Made by a program: the position numbers and the translations under genes. A stretch of 54,159 nucleotides of DNA from Bacillota bacterium (GTDB lineage: Bacteria > Bacillota > Bacilli > Paenibacillales > Paenibacillaceae). Of the stretch, positions 24,788-32,556 are shown piece by piece. The stretch covers positions 1 to 54,159 of the forward strand of contig JAEZCJ010000174.1 of assembly GCA_023433615.1 (NCBI GenBank), read 5' to 3'. The notes under the pieces are model-generated. The model saw only the letters and a list, made by a program, of their open reading frames with translations. It was not told the DNA's origin and searched no databases. Each line of letters opens with the position of its first letter. Position 1 is the stretch's first letter.

Positions 24788-26704
24788 ATGCTGAACATCG
24801 ACACGCAAGGCCAACTCGCGTTATTCAAGCACGTCTATGACCATGCGCCGATCGGAATCGCTATCGTATCGCTTACGTACGACGTGATAGCCGTTAATCC
24901 CATGATGTGCCAGATTTTCGGCTATACGCATGAGGAATTCGTGACGGTCAAGGTAGGGGATCTCAACCAGGCTGAGGATACGATCCGAATCGAGCTAGCC
25001 ATGCAGCAGCTGAAGATCGGGGAGATTCCGTTCTATGAGATCGACCTGCAGACCTTCCATAAGAGCGGTGCATGCCTGTGGTCGAAGTTACGCATCACGT
25101 TGACATTGGACGAGGATTGCGAGCGACCGAAATACTATATTTTTCACGTGACGGACATTACGAACAGCAAGCTGGTGGAACAGCGGCTGCAGGAGAGCAT
25201 TGAACGGTACACCTCGCTTAAGAGAAATAATCATGACGCGATCATCTCGTTCGGCATGGAAGGCAATATCATCAACGGCAACCAGATGGCAGAGCAGCTG
25301 ACCGGCTATGGAATCCCGGAGTTGATCGGCACGAGCATCGCCAGGTTGATCGGCGAGCGGAATCTGCAGTGCATTCTGTCCATTACCGCGGACTATGGCA
25401 GGGTCGAGAAGGACTTGACCTTCATCCGCAATCGGGCAGGCCAGCAGGTAGAGGTGCTGTCGACGCTGGCTCCGATCGTGATCCATGACGAGACCGTAGG
25501 CTACTATATCATCGTGAAGGACATGACCGAGCAGAAGAAGCTGCTCATCGAGAAGGAAGCGGCCGAGCGGACGAACAATGCCAAGAGCGAATTCCTGGCC
25601 ATGATGAGCCATGAGATCCGAACGCCGATGAACGGCGTGATCGGCATTACGGACTTGCTTATGGAGACGGAGCTATCGGCAGAACAGATGGAATACCTGC
25701 AGATCATTAAGCAGAGCGGCGATACGCTGCTCGCGATCATTAACGATATTCTTGACTTCTCCAAGATCGAATCCGGCAAGGTAGACGTTGCGGAGGAAGA
25801 CTTCAATCTGCGGGCCGTGCTGTCCGAAGCGTTGAATATCATGCTGCCTAAGGCGTTCGAGAAGAACTTGGACATTACGACCTCGATCGATCCGGTCGTG
25901 CCGAATCTGATGCACGGAGACATGACGAAGCTCAGGCAGGTGCTGATGAATCTGCTCAGCAACGCGATCAAGTTCACGCCGAGCGGCACGATCGCGATCG
26001 CGATCCATCAGCTTCGGCGCGAGGCGAATCAAGTGCGCCTGCAATTCGCCGTTAAGGATACGGGGATCGGCGTGCCGGCCGATAAGGCTGCGCAGTTGTT
26101 CGAGCCGTTCTACCAAGTGGATCATTACATGACGCGCAAGGCGAAGGGGACGGGTCTCGGGCTCGCGATATGCAAAAAGCTGGTGCGGTTATTAGGCGGT
26201 GACATTTGGTACGAAGCCAGCGAAGTTCCGCCGGGGTCTGTCTTCACGTTCACCGCCGAATTCCAGGCGTACGAACGGAAGGCCATTTCGCACGCGATGC
26301 TTGAGCCGTTACTCGAGGAGCAATCGGACAGCAGCTTGCGCATTCTGATCGCGGAGGATAACGAAGTGAACCAGATCGTGCTCAAGAAGATGATCGAGAA
26401 GCTAGGCTACCGCCCTTCCATCGTGAAGGATGGCAAGGAAGCGGTAGAAGCCGCTTCGCGAAGCGCGTATGACATCATATTCATGGATGTGCAGATGCCG
26501 GGGATGGATGGCTTGGAGGCTGCTCAGACCATTAAGGCCATGCCGAACAGCCCGTTCATCGTTGCCGTTACCGCTCACGCCCTGAAGGGCGACCGGCAGA
26601 AGTATCTGGCAGCCGGGATGGACGAGTACATCAGCAAGCCGATCCAAGCGAGCATGATCGGGGAGATTATCGAGTCGTACCGTGCACGCGAGAATATAGG
26701 TTAG
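24788..26704 (+). CDS. Cytoplasmic PAS hybrid histidine kinase with C-terminal receiver
   Basis: The 638-residue protein has no membrane segment or signal peptide. In order it has two PAS domains (about residues 10-130 and 140-260), a HisKA dimerisation domain with H275 in MMSHEIRTPMNG, a HATPase domain with NLLSNAIKFTPSG, KDTGIGVP and GTGLGLAICKKL, and a receiver domain from about residue 515 with D567 in IIFMDVQMPGMDG and the lysine in ISKPI. It therefore senses an intracellular signal, such as a small molecule or redox state, and relays phosphate to its own receiver. No downstream regulator or phosphotransfer protein is adjacent. A bidirectional terminator follows. Confidence 0.93.
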   Translation: MLNIDTQGQLALFKHVYDHAPIGIAIVSLTYDVIAVNPMMCQIFGYTHEEFVTVKVGDLNQAEDTIRIELAMQQLKIGEIPFYEIDLQTFHKSGACLWSKLRITLTLDEDCERPKYYIFHVTDITNSKLVEQRLQESIERYTSLKRNNHDAIISFGMEGNIINGNQMAEQLTGYGIPELIGTSIARLIGERNLQCILSITADYGRVEKDLTFIRNRAGQQVEVLSTLAPIVIHDETVGYYIIVKDMTEQKKLLIEKEAAERTNNAKSEFLAMMSHEIRTPMNGVIGITDLLMETELSAEQMEYLQIIKQSGDTLLAIINDILDFSKIESGKVDVAEEDFNLRAVLSEALNIMLPKAFEKNLDITTSIDPVVPNLMHGDMTKLRQVLMNLLSNAIKFTPSGTIAIAIHQLRREANQVRLQFAVKDTGIGVPADKAAQLFEPFYQVDHYMTRKAKGTGLGLAICKKLVRLLGGDIWYEASEVPPGSVFTFTAEFQAYERKAISHAMLEPLLEEQSDSSLRILIAEDNEVNQIVLKKMIEKLGYRPSIVKDGKEAVEAASRSAYDIIFMDVQMPGMDGLEAAQTIKAMPNSPFIVAVTAHALKGDRQKYLAAGMDEYISKPIQASMIGEIIESYRARENIG

Positions 26705-26710
26705 AACGCG

Positions 26711-26747
26711 GCAATCCCCGACAGCCATCTAGGCTGTCGGGGATTGC
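26711..26747. terminator. Bidirectional terminator between convergent genes
   Basis: A 16-bp perfect stem, GCAATCCCCGACAGCC and its complement, surrounds the loop ATCTA. It lies between the hybrid kinase gene and eda, which converge here. Confidence 0.85.
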
Positions 26748-26758
26748 TGCGTGACGGG

Positions 26759-27424
26759 CTACTCGGACTTCGCCTTGCGGTAAGCGTCGATGTAGGCGCG
26801 TGCCTTGTCGACGATGAGGTTCAAGTCGCCCTTGGCGACGGCGTCCTTGGTCAGGTCGGAGCCGATGCCGACCGCGAACACGCCGGCCTTGATCCATTCG
26901 CCGAGATTCGCGAGCGATACGCCGCCTGTCGGCATGATGTTGGCTTGCGGGAGCGGCCCCTTGATCGTCGGTACGATCGAGGGCTGGAACATGTTGCCCG
27001 GGAACAGCTTGACGACGTCCACGCCAAGGTCGAGCGCTGCCGTGATTTCCTGGATCGTGATCGCGCCAGGCATGATCGGCACGCGATACCGATTGCAGAG
27101 GCGGATCGTCGCCTCGTTGAAGCTAGGCGCGACGACGTATTCCGCGCCGGCGAGAATTGCCGCCCGCGCCGTCTCCGGATCGAGCACGGTGCCCACGCCG
27201 ATGATCGCGAAATTGTCGGCAGCAGGATTATCGCTCTGATACTTCTTGGCCAACGTCGTGATCGCTTCGAGCGCGAACGGAACCGTCATCGTGATCTCGA
27301 TGGCCTTGATGCCGCCCTCGATCGCTTTCTCCGCGATCTGAACGACTTCCTCAGGCGTCTCTCCGCGCAATACGGCGACAACGCCGGCTTGGTGCAATTG
27401 CTCAATTAAACGCAGCTTCTTCAC
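26759..27424 (-). CDS. eda: 2-keto-3-deoxy-6-phosphogluconate aldolase (Eda)
   Basis: The 221-residue class I aldolase splits 2-keto-3-deoxy-6-phosphogluconate into pyruvate and glyceraldehyde 3-phosphate, and often also 4-hydroxy-2-oxoglutarate. Family landmarks are VVAVLRGETPEE (arginine near residue 20), AIEITMTVPFALEAI (catalytic glutamate near 43), GVGTVLDPETA near 76, and DVVKLFPGNMFQPS (Schiff-base lysine near 136), then MPTGGVSLANLGEW. The start is a GTG at 27422-27424 preceded by GGGGG. It is the last gene of the kduI-deoR-kduD-eda operon, 70 bases after kduD. The kinase that makes its substrate (kdgK) is not in the window. Confidence 0.93.
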   Translation of the reverse strand: MKKLRLIEQLHQAGVVAVLRGETPEEVVQIAEKAIEGGIKAIEITMTVPFALEAITTLAKKYQSDNPAADNFAIIGVGTVLDPETARAAILAGAEYVVAPSFNEATIRLCNRYRVPIMPGAITIQEITAALDLGVDVVKLFPGNMFQPSIVPTIKGPLPQANIMPTGGVSLANLGEWIKAGVFAVGIGSDLTKDAVAKGDLNLIVDKARAYIDAYRKAKSE

Positions 27425-27494
27425 GACACTTAATCCCCCTCATTGTGTACGCCCTTGCTTCCTGTCGCTATTCGAGTTCCGGGCTATAGGGCGA

Positions 27495-28247
27495 TCAACG
27501 CGCCAGCCAGCCGCCGTCCACGCACAGCACATGGCCGTTCATGTAGTCGGATGCCGAGGAGGCGAGGAATACGACGGGGCCCTTCAAGTCGTCGGGAGCG
27601 CCCCACCGTCCGGCCGGTATGCGGTCGGTAATCGAACGGTAGCGCTGCTCGTCGGCGACGATCGGCGCCGTATTGTTGGTCGTCATATAGCCGGGCGCAA
27701 TGGCGTTGATCTGAATTCCCTTGCCTGCCCATTCATTGGCGAGCGCCTTCGTGACGCCGGCAACGGCGTGCTTGCTGGCCGTGTAGCCGGGGACGTTGAT
27801 GCCGCCTTGATACGACAGCATGGAAGCGATGTTGATGATCTTGCCGCTTCCCCTCTCTATCATATGCCTTCCGGCAAGCTGGGACAAGAAGAACACGGCA
27901 TTCAGGTTAAGGTCGATGACATCATACCAGTCTTGGCGACCGTGATCGGCAGCCGGAGTCCGGCGGATCATGCCTGCATTGTTGACGAGAATGTCGATTC
28001 TGCCGTAGGCGGCCAGCGCCTTCGCGAATACTTCTTCAAGCCCATCTATACGGCTTAAATCCGCGGGCAAGTCAGTCGCTTGTCCGCCGTTCGCCTGGAT
28101 CGTCTCGACCGTATGCGCGCTGCCCGACGACGAGATGCAGACGACGCCTGCTCCCGCCTCTGCCAGCCCGATCGCCATCGCCTGCCCAAGTCCGCCTGAA
28201 GTGCCCGTTACGAGCGCTATTTTTCCGGTTAGATCAAAAAGCCCCAT
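27495..28247 (-). CDS. kduD: 2-deoxy-D-gluconate 3-dehydrogenase, KduD-type SDR
   Basis: The 250-residue short-chain dehydrogenase matches the length and layout of KduD, which reduces 2,5-diketo-3-deoxygluconate to 2-keto-3-deoxygluconate. It has the NAD-binding loop VTGTSGGLGQAMA (residues 14-26), NNAG near 87, the catalytic serine in NIASMLSYQGG near 138 and the catalytic YTASK near 152-156. The LSYQGGI and NAIAPGYMTTNNT blocks are typical of KduD. GGGGGATAACG precedes the ATG. Its place next to kduI, which makes its substrate, supports the assignment over other SDR enzymes. Confidence 0.92.
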   Translation of the reverse strand: MGLFDLTGKIALVTGTSGGLGQAMAIGLAEAGAGVVCISSSGSAHTVETIQANGGQATDLPADLSRIDGLEEVFAKALAAYGRIDILVNNAGMIRRTPAADHGRQDWYDVIDLNLNAVFFLSQLAGRHMIERGSGKIINIASMLSYQGGINVPGYTASKHAVAGVTKALANEWAGKGIQINAIAPGYMTTNNTAPIVADEQRYRSITDRIPAGRWGAPDDLKGPVVFLASSASDYMNGHVLCVDGGWLAR

Positions 28248-28269
28248 CGTTATCCCCCGCTTCTAGTGC

Positions 28270-29037
28270 TTATTCCGTGCCTGCTTCGCAATCGATCTTG
28301 CCGCCGGCGGCGCGGATGCGCTCCGCAAGCTCGCGGTCGATGCCATCATCCGTGACGATCGCATCGACGTCCGACAACGCGGCGAACGTACGCAGCGCGA
28401 TCTGGCCGAACTTATGGCTGTCCGCGACCATGACCTTCACCTTCGCCGACTCGATCATGGCGCGCTTCGCATCGTACAAGTCGCCGGTGTAGATGGAGAA
28501 TCCGTACTCCGGGTGAATGCCCGTCGTCGACAGGAAGGCCTTCTGCACGTTCAGTCCGCGAATGACGGAGACGGCTTCCGGACCGACGAGCATGTTGCGA
28601 ACCCGGTAGCCGCCCGGCACGACGAGCCGAATGTCCGGCTTCTTCGCCAGCTCGCCGATAATGAACACGTCGTTCGTGACGACCGTGAGGCGACCGTTGT
28701 CGAGCCGCTTCGCGATCTCAAGCGTCGTCGAGCCGCCGTCCAGCGCAATGATGTCTCCGGGCTCGATGTAACGGAGGGCGCGCTCGGCAATCGCGGCCTT
28801 CTCGGTCCGATGCTTGATATTCGGCTCCTTCACGGGCAGGATGCCGAGCTGGTCGCCCTGCGCGAGCACGGCGCCGCCATGCACGCGGATGAGCAGTCCT
28901 TGGTCCTCCAGCTTGGCGAGGTCCTCGCGGATCGTCTTTCCCGTGACCTGCATGCGTTCACTGAGCTCCGCCACGGTGACTTCCTTGCTGATGAGCAATT
29001 GCTCCATGATCGCTTCGTATCGGCGGATCGGATTCAT
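28270..29037 (-). CDS. DeoR-family transcriptional regulator of the uronate operon
   Basis: The 255-residue protein has an N-terminal winged helix-turn-helix (VTVAELSERMQVTGKTIREDL, residues 20-40) followed by RVHGGAV, the DeoR signature. A sugar-phosphate-binding domain follows, with ALDGGSTTLEIAKRL near 98, VVTNDVFIIGELA, and a TDD block near the end. Such repressors sense a phosphorylated sugar. The gene lies inside the operon, 3 bases after kduI. The operon promoter carries four TGAAC repeats at 10-base spacing, a likely operator. A phosphorylated deoxy-ketogluconate is the probable inducer, inferred from context only. Confidence 0.92.
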   Translation of the reverse strand: MNPIRRYEAIMEQLLISKEVTVAELSERMQVTGKTIREDLAKLEDQGLLIRVHGGAVLAQGDQLGILPVKEPNIKHRTEKAAIAERALRYIEPGDIIALDGGSTTLEIAKRLDNGRLTVVTNDVFIIGELAKKPDIRLVVPGGYRVRNMLVGPEAVSVIRGLNVQKAFLSTTGIHPEYGFSIYTGDLYDAKRAMIESAKVKVMVADSHKFGQIALRTFAALSDVDAIVTDDGIDRELAERIRAAGGKIDCEAGTE

Positions 29038-29040
29038 GCG

Positions 29041-29874
29041 CTACCTCAAATCTTGCATCGCAACGGCGTCCATGTCGTCGAACGCTTGGTTCTCGCCGGC
29101 CATGCCCCAGATGAAGGTGTAGTTGGACGTGCCGACGCCGCTGTGGATCGACCAGCTCGGGGAGATGACCGCCTGTTCGTTGCGCAGCACGACGTGACGC
29201 GTCTCTTGCGGCTCGCCCATCATGTGGAAGACGACGCCGTTCGCCGGCATGTCGAAGTACAAGTACACCTCGGAGCGGCGGTTATGCGTGTGGCAAGGCA
29301 TCGTGTTCCACATGTTGCCCGGCTTCAGGAGCGTCATGCCCATGACGAGCTGGCAGCTCTTGATGCCGTTCTCGTGGATGTATTGGTAGATCGTGCGCTC
29401 GTTGGAATTCTCGATGCCGCCGAGGTGGCGCGGATTGGCCTCGCTAATCGCGGCTTTGACCGTGGGGTAGGTCTGGTGAGCCGGGCAGGAGTTGAAATAG
29501 AACTTCGCAGGCGATGCGCTGTCCGCGCTGGCGAATGCGACGTCCTTGGCGCCGCGGCCGATATAGAGGCAGTCCTTGGGCTCCATGTCATAGGCTGTGC
29601 CGTCGACGGTGACCGTACCGCGGCCGCCGATATTGATGATGCCGATCTCGCGGCGGTCGAGGAAGTGGTCCGCGCCCATCTCCTTGCGGTCGGCTTCCAG
29701 CTTGAGGGTCTTGCCTGCCGGGGTCACGCCGCCGACGATGAAGCGGTCCACGTGGGAGTAAGTGAGGATGATCTCGTTCGGGCTGAACAGCGATTCGATC
29801 AGGAATTCCTCTCGCAGGCGGGCTGTGTCAAAGGCCCGGACCTCATTCGGGTGCGAAGCGTAACGGATTTCCAT
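29041..29874 (-). CDS. kduI: 5-keto-4-deoxyuronate isomerase KduI
   Basis: The enzyme turns 5-keto-4-deoxyuronate (from pectin or glycosaminoglycan breakdown) into 2,5-diketo-3-deoxygluconate. It is a cupin with the zinc site in MPCHTHNRRSEVYLYF, near residue 196, and it opens with MEIRYASHPNEVRAFDT, the usual KduI N-terminus. The frame is open to 29904, but the ribosome site AAAGGAGAG is 9 bases from the ATG at 29874. That start gives 277 residues, the normal family length. It is the first gene of the operon and is transcribed from the promoter at 29933-29961. Confidence 0.95.
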   Translation of the reverse strand: MEIRYASHPNEVRAFDTARLREEFLIESLFSPNEIILTYSHVDRFIVGGVTPAGKTLKLEADRKEMGADHFLDRREIGIINIGGRGTVTVDGTAYDMEPKDCLYIGRGAKDVAFASADSASPAKFYFNSCPAHQTYPTVKAAISEANPRHLGGIENSNERTIYQYIHENGIKSCQLVMGMTLLKPGNMWNTMPCHTHNRRSEVYLYFDMPANGVVFHMMGEPQETRHVVLRNEQAVISPSWSIHSGVGTSNYTFIWGMAGENQAFDDMDAVAMQDLR

Positions 29875-29898
29875 GTGGTTCATCTCTCCTTTTATGAT

Positions 29899-29933
29899 GT
29901 TCAAGTATGTTCATTTAGGTTCATATGTGTTCA
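29899..29933 (-). promoter_or_regulatory. Operator with four TGAAC direct repeats at 10-bp spacing
   Basis: On the minus strand TGAAC occurs four times exactly 10 bases apart (forward-strand GTTCA at 29899, 29909, 29919 and 29929). The array begins at the -10 box and covers the expected start of transcription, a repressor position suited to the DeoR protein encoded in this operon. Confidence 0.65.
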
Positions 29934-29961
29934 TTGTAATGGGACTTTGGCGGGATTGCAA
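29933..29961 (-). promoter_or_regulatory. Sigma-A promoter of the kduI operon
   Basis: On the minus strand TTGCAA (29956-29961) and TACAAT (29933-29938) are separated by 17 bases, a near-consensus promoter. Confidence 0.75.
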
Positions 29962-30016
29962 GCAATAGTTCTGCTACAGTGGCTTTATGAGGTGAATGTT
30001 TAATGATGTTAGTATA

Positions 30017-30032
30017 GGGACCTGCAGGTCCC
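30017..30032. promoter_or_regulatory. Perfect 16-bp palindrome upstream of the Na/Pi gene
   Basis: GGGACCTGCAGGTCCC is perfectly palindromic without a loop and lies 91 bases before the next start codon. It could be an operator or part of a terminator. No known regulator site is recognised. Confidence 0.3.
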
Positions 30033-30123
30033 GTTTGTCTCGTCTTCATGCTGAAAATTAGCGATATCCGCCTCTGATGATATACAATACGGGCAGCAGA
30101 GATCATTCAGGAGGACAGAGACA

Positions 30124-31776
30124 ATGAATGTGCAAGAAATGGTGTTTGCTTTTATTGGCGGACTCGGTATTTTTCTGTTCGGCATTAAGTATATGGGAGA
30201 CGGGCTGCAGGCGGCTGCGGGCGACCGGCTACGGTCGATTCTCGACAGGTTCACGACGAATCCGTTAATGGGCGTCCTGGCAGGCATCTTCATTACGATC
30301 CTGATCCAATCCAGCTCCGGCACTACCGCGCTTACGGTCGCGCTTGTCAGTGCCGGATTCATGAAGCTGCGCCAAGCGATCGGCGTCATTATGGGCGCCA
30401 ATATCGGGACGACCGTTACGGCGTTCATAATCGGCATCGATATCGGCGAGTATGCCCTACCGATTATCGGCGCCGGCGCTGTCCTGTTGTTCTTCTTCCG
30501 CAGAAAAGTCATTAATGCTGCCGGACAGATTCTATTCGGCTTCGGCGGGCTATTCTACGGTTTGGAATTGATGAGTGCGGGGATGAAGCCGCTACGCTCG
30601 CTGGAGGAATTTCAGCAATTGACCGTCAGCATGAGCGACTCGCCCATACTCGGCGTCGTCGTCGGGACGGCGTTCACGCTCGTCGTGCAGAGCTCCAGCG
30701 CTACGATCGGCATTCTGCAGCAATTGTTCGCGGAAGGCGCCATTGATCTGAGAGCGGCGCTTCCAGTGTTGTTCGGCGACAATATCGGCACTACCATTAC
30801 GGCAGTGCTTGCCGCGTTCGGGGCTTCGATTGCGGCTCGCCGGGCAGCGGCCGTCCACGTGCTGTTCAACTTGATCGGCACATTCATCTTTTTGCTCGTT
30901 TTGGGGTTGTTTACGAGGTTAATCATCTACCTGCAGACAGCGCTCGATCTGAATCCCGAGATGACGATTGCGTTCGCTCACGGCATTTTCAACATGACGA
31001 ATACGATCATCCAATTTCCGTTCATCGCCGTATTGGCCTGGATCGTCACCAAGATCATTCCGGGAGAGGATACCAACGTCGATGCGACTGTCAAGCATCT
31101 GAACCCGATGTTTATCGAGCGCTCGCCTTCCATCGCGCTTGGACAAGCCAAAAAAGAGATCAAGAGAATGGGCGAATACGCGCGCGATATGGTAGCGGAG
31201 GCGATCCAGTACTTGAACGCGAAAGACCCGAAGCATGCAAAGCTGGCCCTTCAATACGAAGAAGCGATCAATCGGCTGGATCGGGCGATTACGGAATACT
31301 TGGTCGATCTGTCGACCAAATCGCTAACCGAGCACGAATCCGAGGAGCATAATCGACTCATCGATACCATTCGCGATATCGAACGGATCGGCGACCACGC
31401 GGAGAATATCATCGAATTGCTGGAGCTCCGTCTCACCAAGAAGGTGAATTTGTCCGATGAAGCAGTCGGCGAGCTGAACGAGATGTTCAACCTGACGATC
31501 GGAACGTATCAGGACGCGCTTGAAGCCCTCTTCACGAACGATCACGACCTTGCACGCAGCGTGCTGAGCAAGGAAAAGGAGATCGACCGGATGGAGCGCG
31601 AGCTGCGCAAGGCGCACATCGGCCGGCTCAACGAGCGGCTGTGCACAGGAGACTCCGGCGTCATCTTCGTGGATATCGCCAGCAATCTCGAAAGGATCGG
31701 CGATCATGCCGTTAACATCGCCGAGGCCGTGCTGGGAGAACAAGAAGAGGTTATCGATCCCGACGTGATGCGATAG
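30124..31776 (+). CDS. Na+/phosphate cotransporter with C-terminal PhoU-like domain
   Basis: The 550-residue membrane protein imports or exports phosphate with sodium. Two inverted PNaS repeats are visible: ILIQSSSGTTALTVAL near residue 60 and LVVQSSSATIGILQQL near 180. Each QSSS is a transport-site motif, with GANIGTTVTAF and GDNIGTTITAV after them. About eight membrane segments precede a soluble region from about residue 330 that resembles PhoU, with two helix-bundle motifs DIERIGDHAENI and NLERIGDHAVNI. GGAGGA precedes the ATG. This YjbB/NptA layout is known in many bacteria. A strong terminator follows, so it is probably transcribed alone. Confidence 0.93.
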   Translation: MNVQEMVFAFIGGLGIFLFGIKYMGDGLQAAAGDRLRSILDRFTTNPLMGVLAGIFITILIQSSSGTTALTVALVSAGFMKLRQAIGVIMGANIGTTVTAFIIGIDIGEYALPIIGAGAVLLFFFRRKVINAAGQILFGFGGLFYGLELMSAGMKPLRSLEEFQQLTVSMSDSPILGVVVGTAFTLVVQSSSATIGILQQLFAEGAIDLRAALPVLFGDNIGTTITAVLAAFGASIAARRAAAVHVLFNLIGTFIFLLVLGLFTRLIIYLQTALDLNPEMTIAFAHGIFNMTNTIIQFPFIAVLAWIVTKIIPGEDTNVDATVKHLNPMFIERSPSIALGQAKKEIKRMGEYARDMVAEAIQYLNAKDPKHAKLALQYEEAINRLDRAITEYLVDLSTKSLTEHESEEHNRLIDTIRDIERIGDHAENIIELLELRLTKKVNLSDEAVGELNEMFNLTIGTYQDALEALFTNDHDLARSVLSKEKEIDRMERELRKAHIGRLNERLCTGDSGVIFVDIASNLERIGDHAVNIAEAVLGEQEEVIDPDVMR

Positions 31777-31781
31777 CAACC

Positions 31782-31819
31782 GCAGGAAGCCGTCCCCTTA
31801 TCGGGGGCGGCTTCCTGCG
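31782..31819 (+). terminator. Terminator of the Na/Pi cotransporter gene
   Basis: GCAGGAAGCCGTCCCC pairs with GGGGGCGGCTTCCTGC (31782-31797 and 31803-31818) around TTATC, with one mismatch. Confidence 0.75.
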
Positions 31820-31946
31820 CGAGGTTCGATTGTTATCATCGATGTTGGATTCTTGTTATGTTAGCTTCGAGAGCGTCAAGTTACAATAATAATGTACGTT
31901 GCGATCGAACTGATGACGAAGCAGCAGACAAGAAGGGGAGGCGTTG

Positions 31947-32540
31947 ATGATGGCGATTACATGGCCGGAACATGCCGGGTCGAGGACAATTACAGCACCG
32001 CTTAGAAGTGTGAAGCCGGTCTCGAAGGAGACAAGAGCACGCACGATATGGAACGATAATGTAGCGGAGCGCGGTGTGCCTGATGCACGCAGCATACAAG
32101 AGATAGCGACGCTGGCCAGCCTCGGCTACAAAGCTTACCGATTCGAGATTCCGTGGCCGATGGTCGCGCTGGGCGTCGGCAGGCTGAACGAGAAAGGCAT
32201 TGCCGTTATTCAGGAGCTGATCGCGGAGCTTCGCAAGTACGAGTTGCTTCCGATCGCGAAGGTTAATCACTGGCAGCTGCCGCTCCTCGTGCAGGAAGAC
32301 GGGAACTGGGTGAACCTGAAGTCGGCCGAGCTGCAACAATACTTCACGAATGCGCTGCATGAGCAATTCGGGCGCGACGTGTCGGTGTGGATGAATCAGA
32401 ACGAGCCGTGGCATGCTCCGATGGATGAATTGAAGCTGCTGCGTTCATACATGCAGGACACAGATACGACATGGGTATCCGAAGTCATCAGATGGAAGCA
32501 AGCGGAATCCGTTAATCATGAATACCCACAGTACACATAG
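31947..32540 (+). CDS. Truncated family 1 glycosidase (GH1) remnant
   Basis: The product has 198 residues, less than half a normal GH1 enzyme of about 450. Residues 50-155 follow the GH1 barrel closely: LASLGYKAYRFEIPWP, RLNEKGIAVIQELIAELRK, and then the acid/base context NQNEPW with E153. The N-terminal FLWG block and the whole C-terminal half, including the nucleophile ENG motif, are absent, so hydrolysis by the normal mechanism is not expected. GGGGAGG precedes two consecutive ATG codons (31947 and 31950). The gene ends 16 bases before the GH9 gene. It may be a decaying gene or a reduced protein kept for another role. Confidence 0.65.
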   Translation: MMAITWPEHAGSRTITAPLRSVKPVSKETRARTIWNDNVAERGVPDARSIQEIATLASLGYKAYRFEIPWPMVALGVGRLNEKGIAVIQELIAELRKYELLPIAKVNHWQLPLLVQEDGNWVNLKSAELQQYFTNALHEQFGRDVSVWMNQNEPWHAPMDELKLLRSYMQDTDTTWVSEVIRWKQAESVNHEYPQYT

Positions 32541-32556
32541 AGGGAGATTCTGCTAT

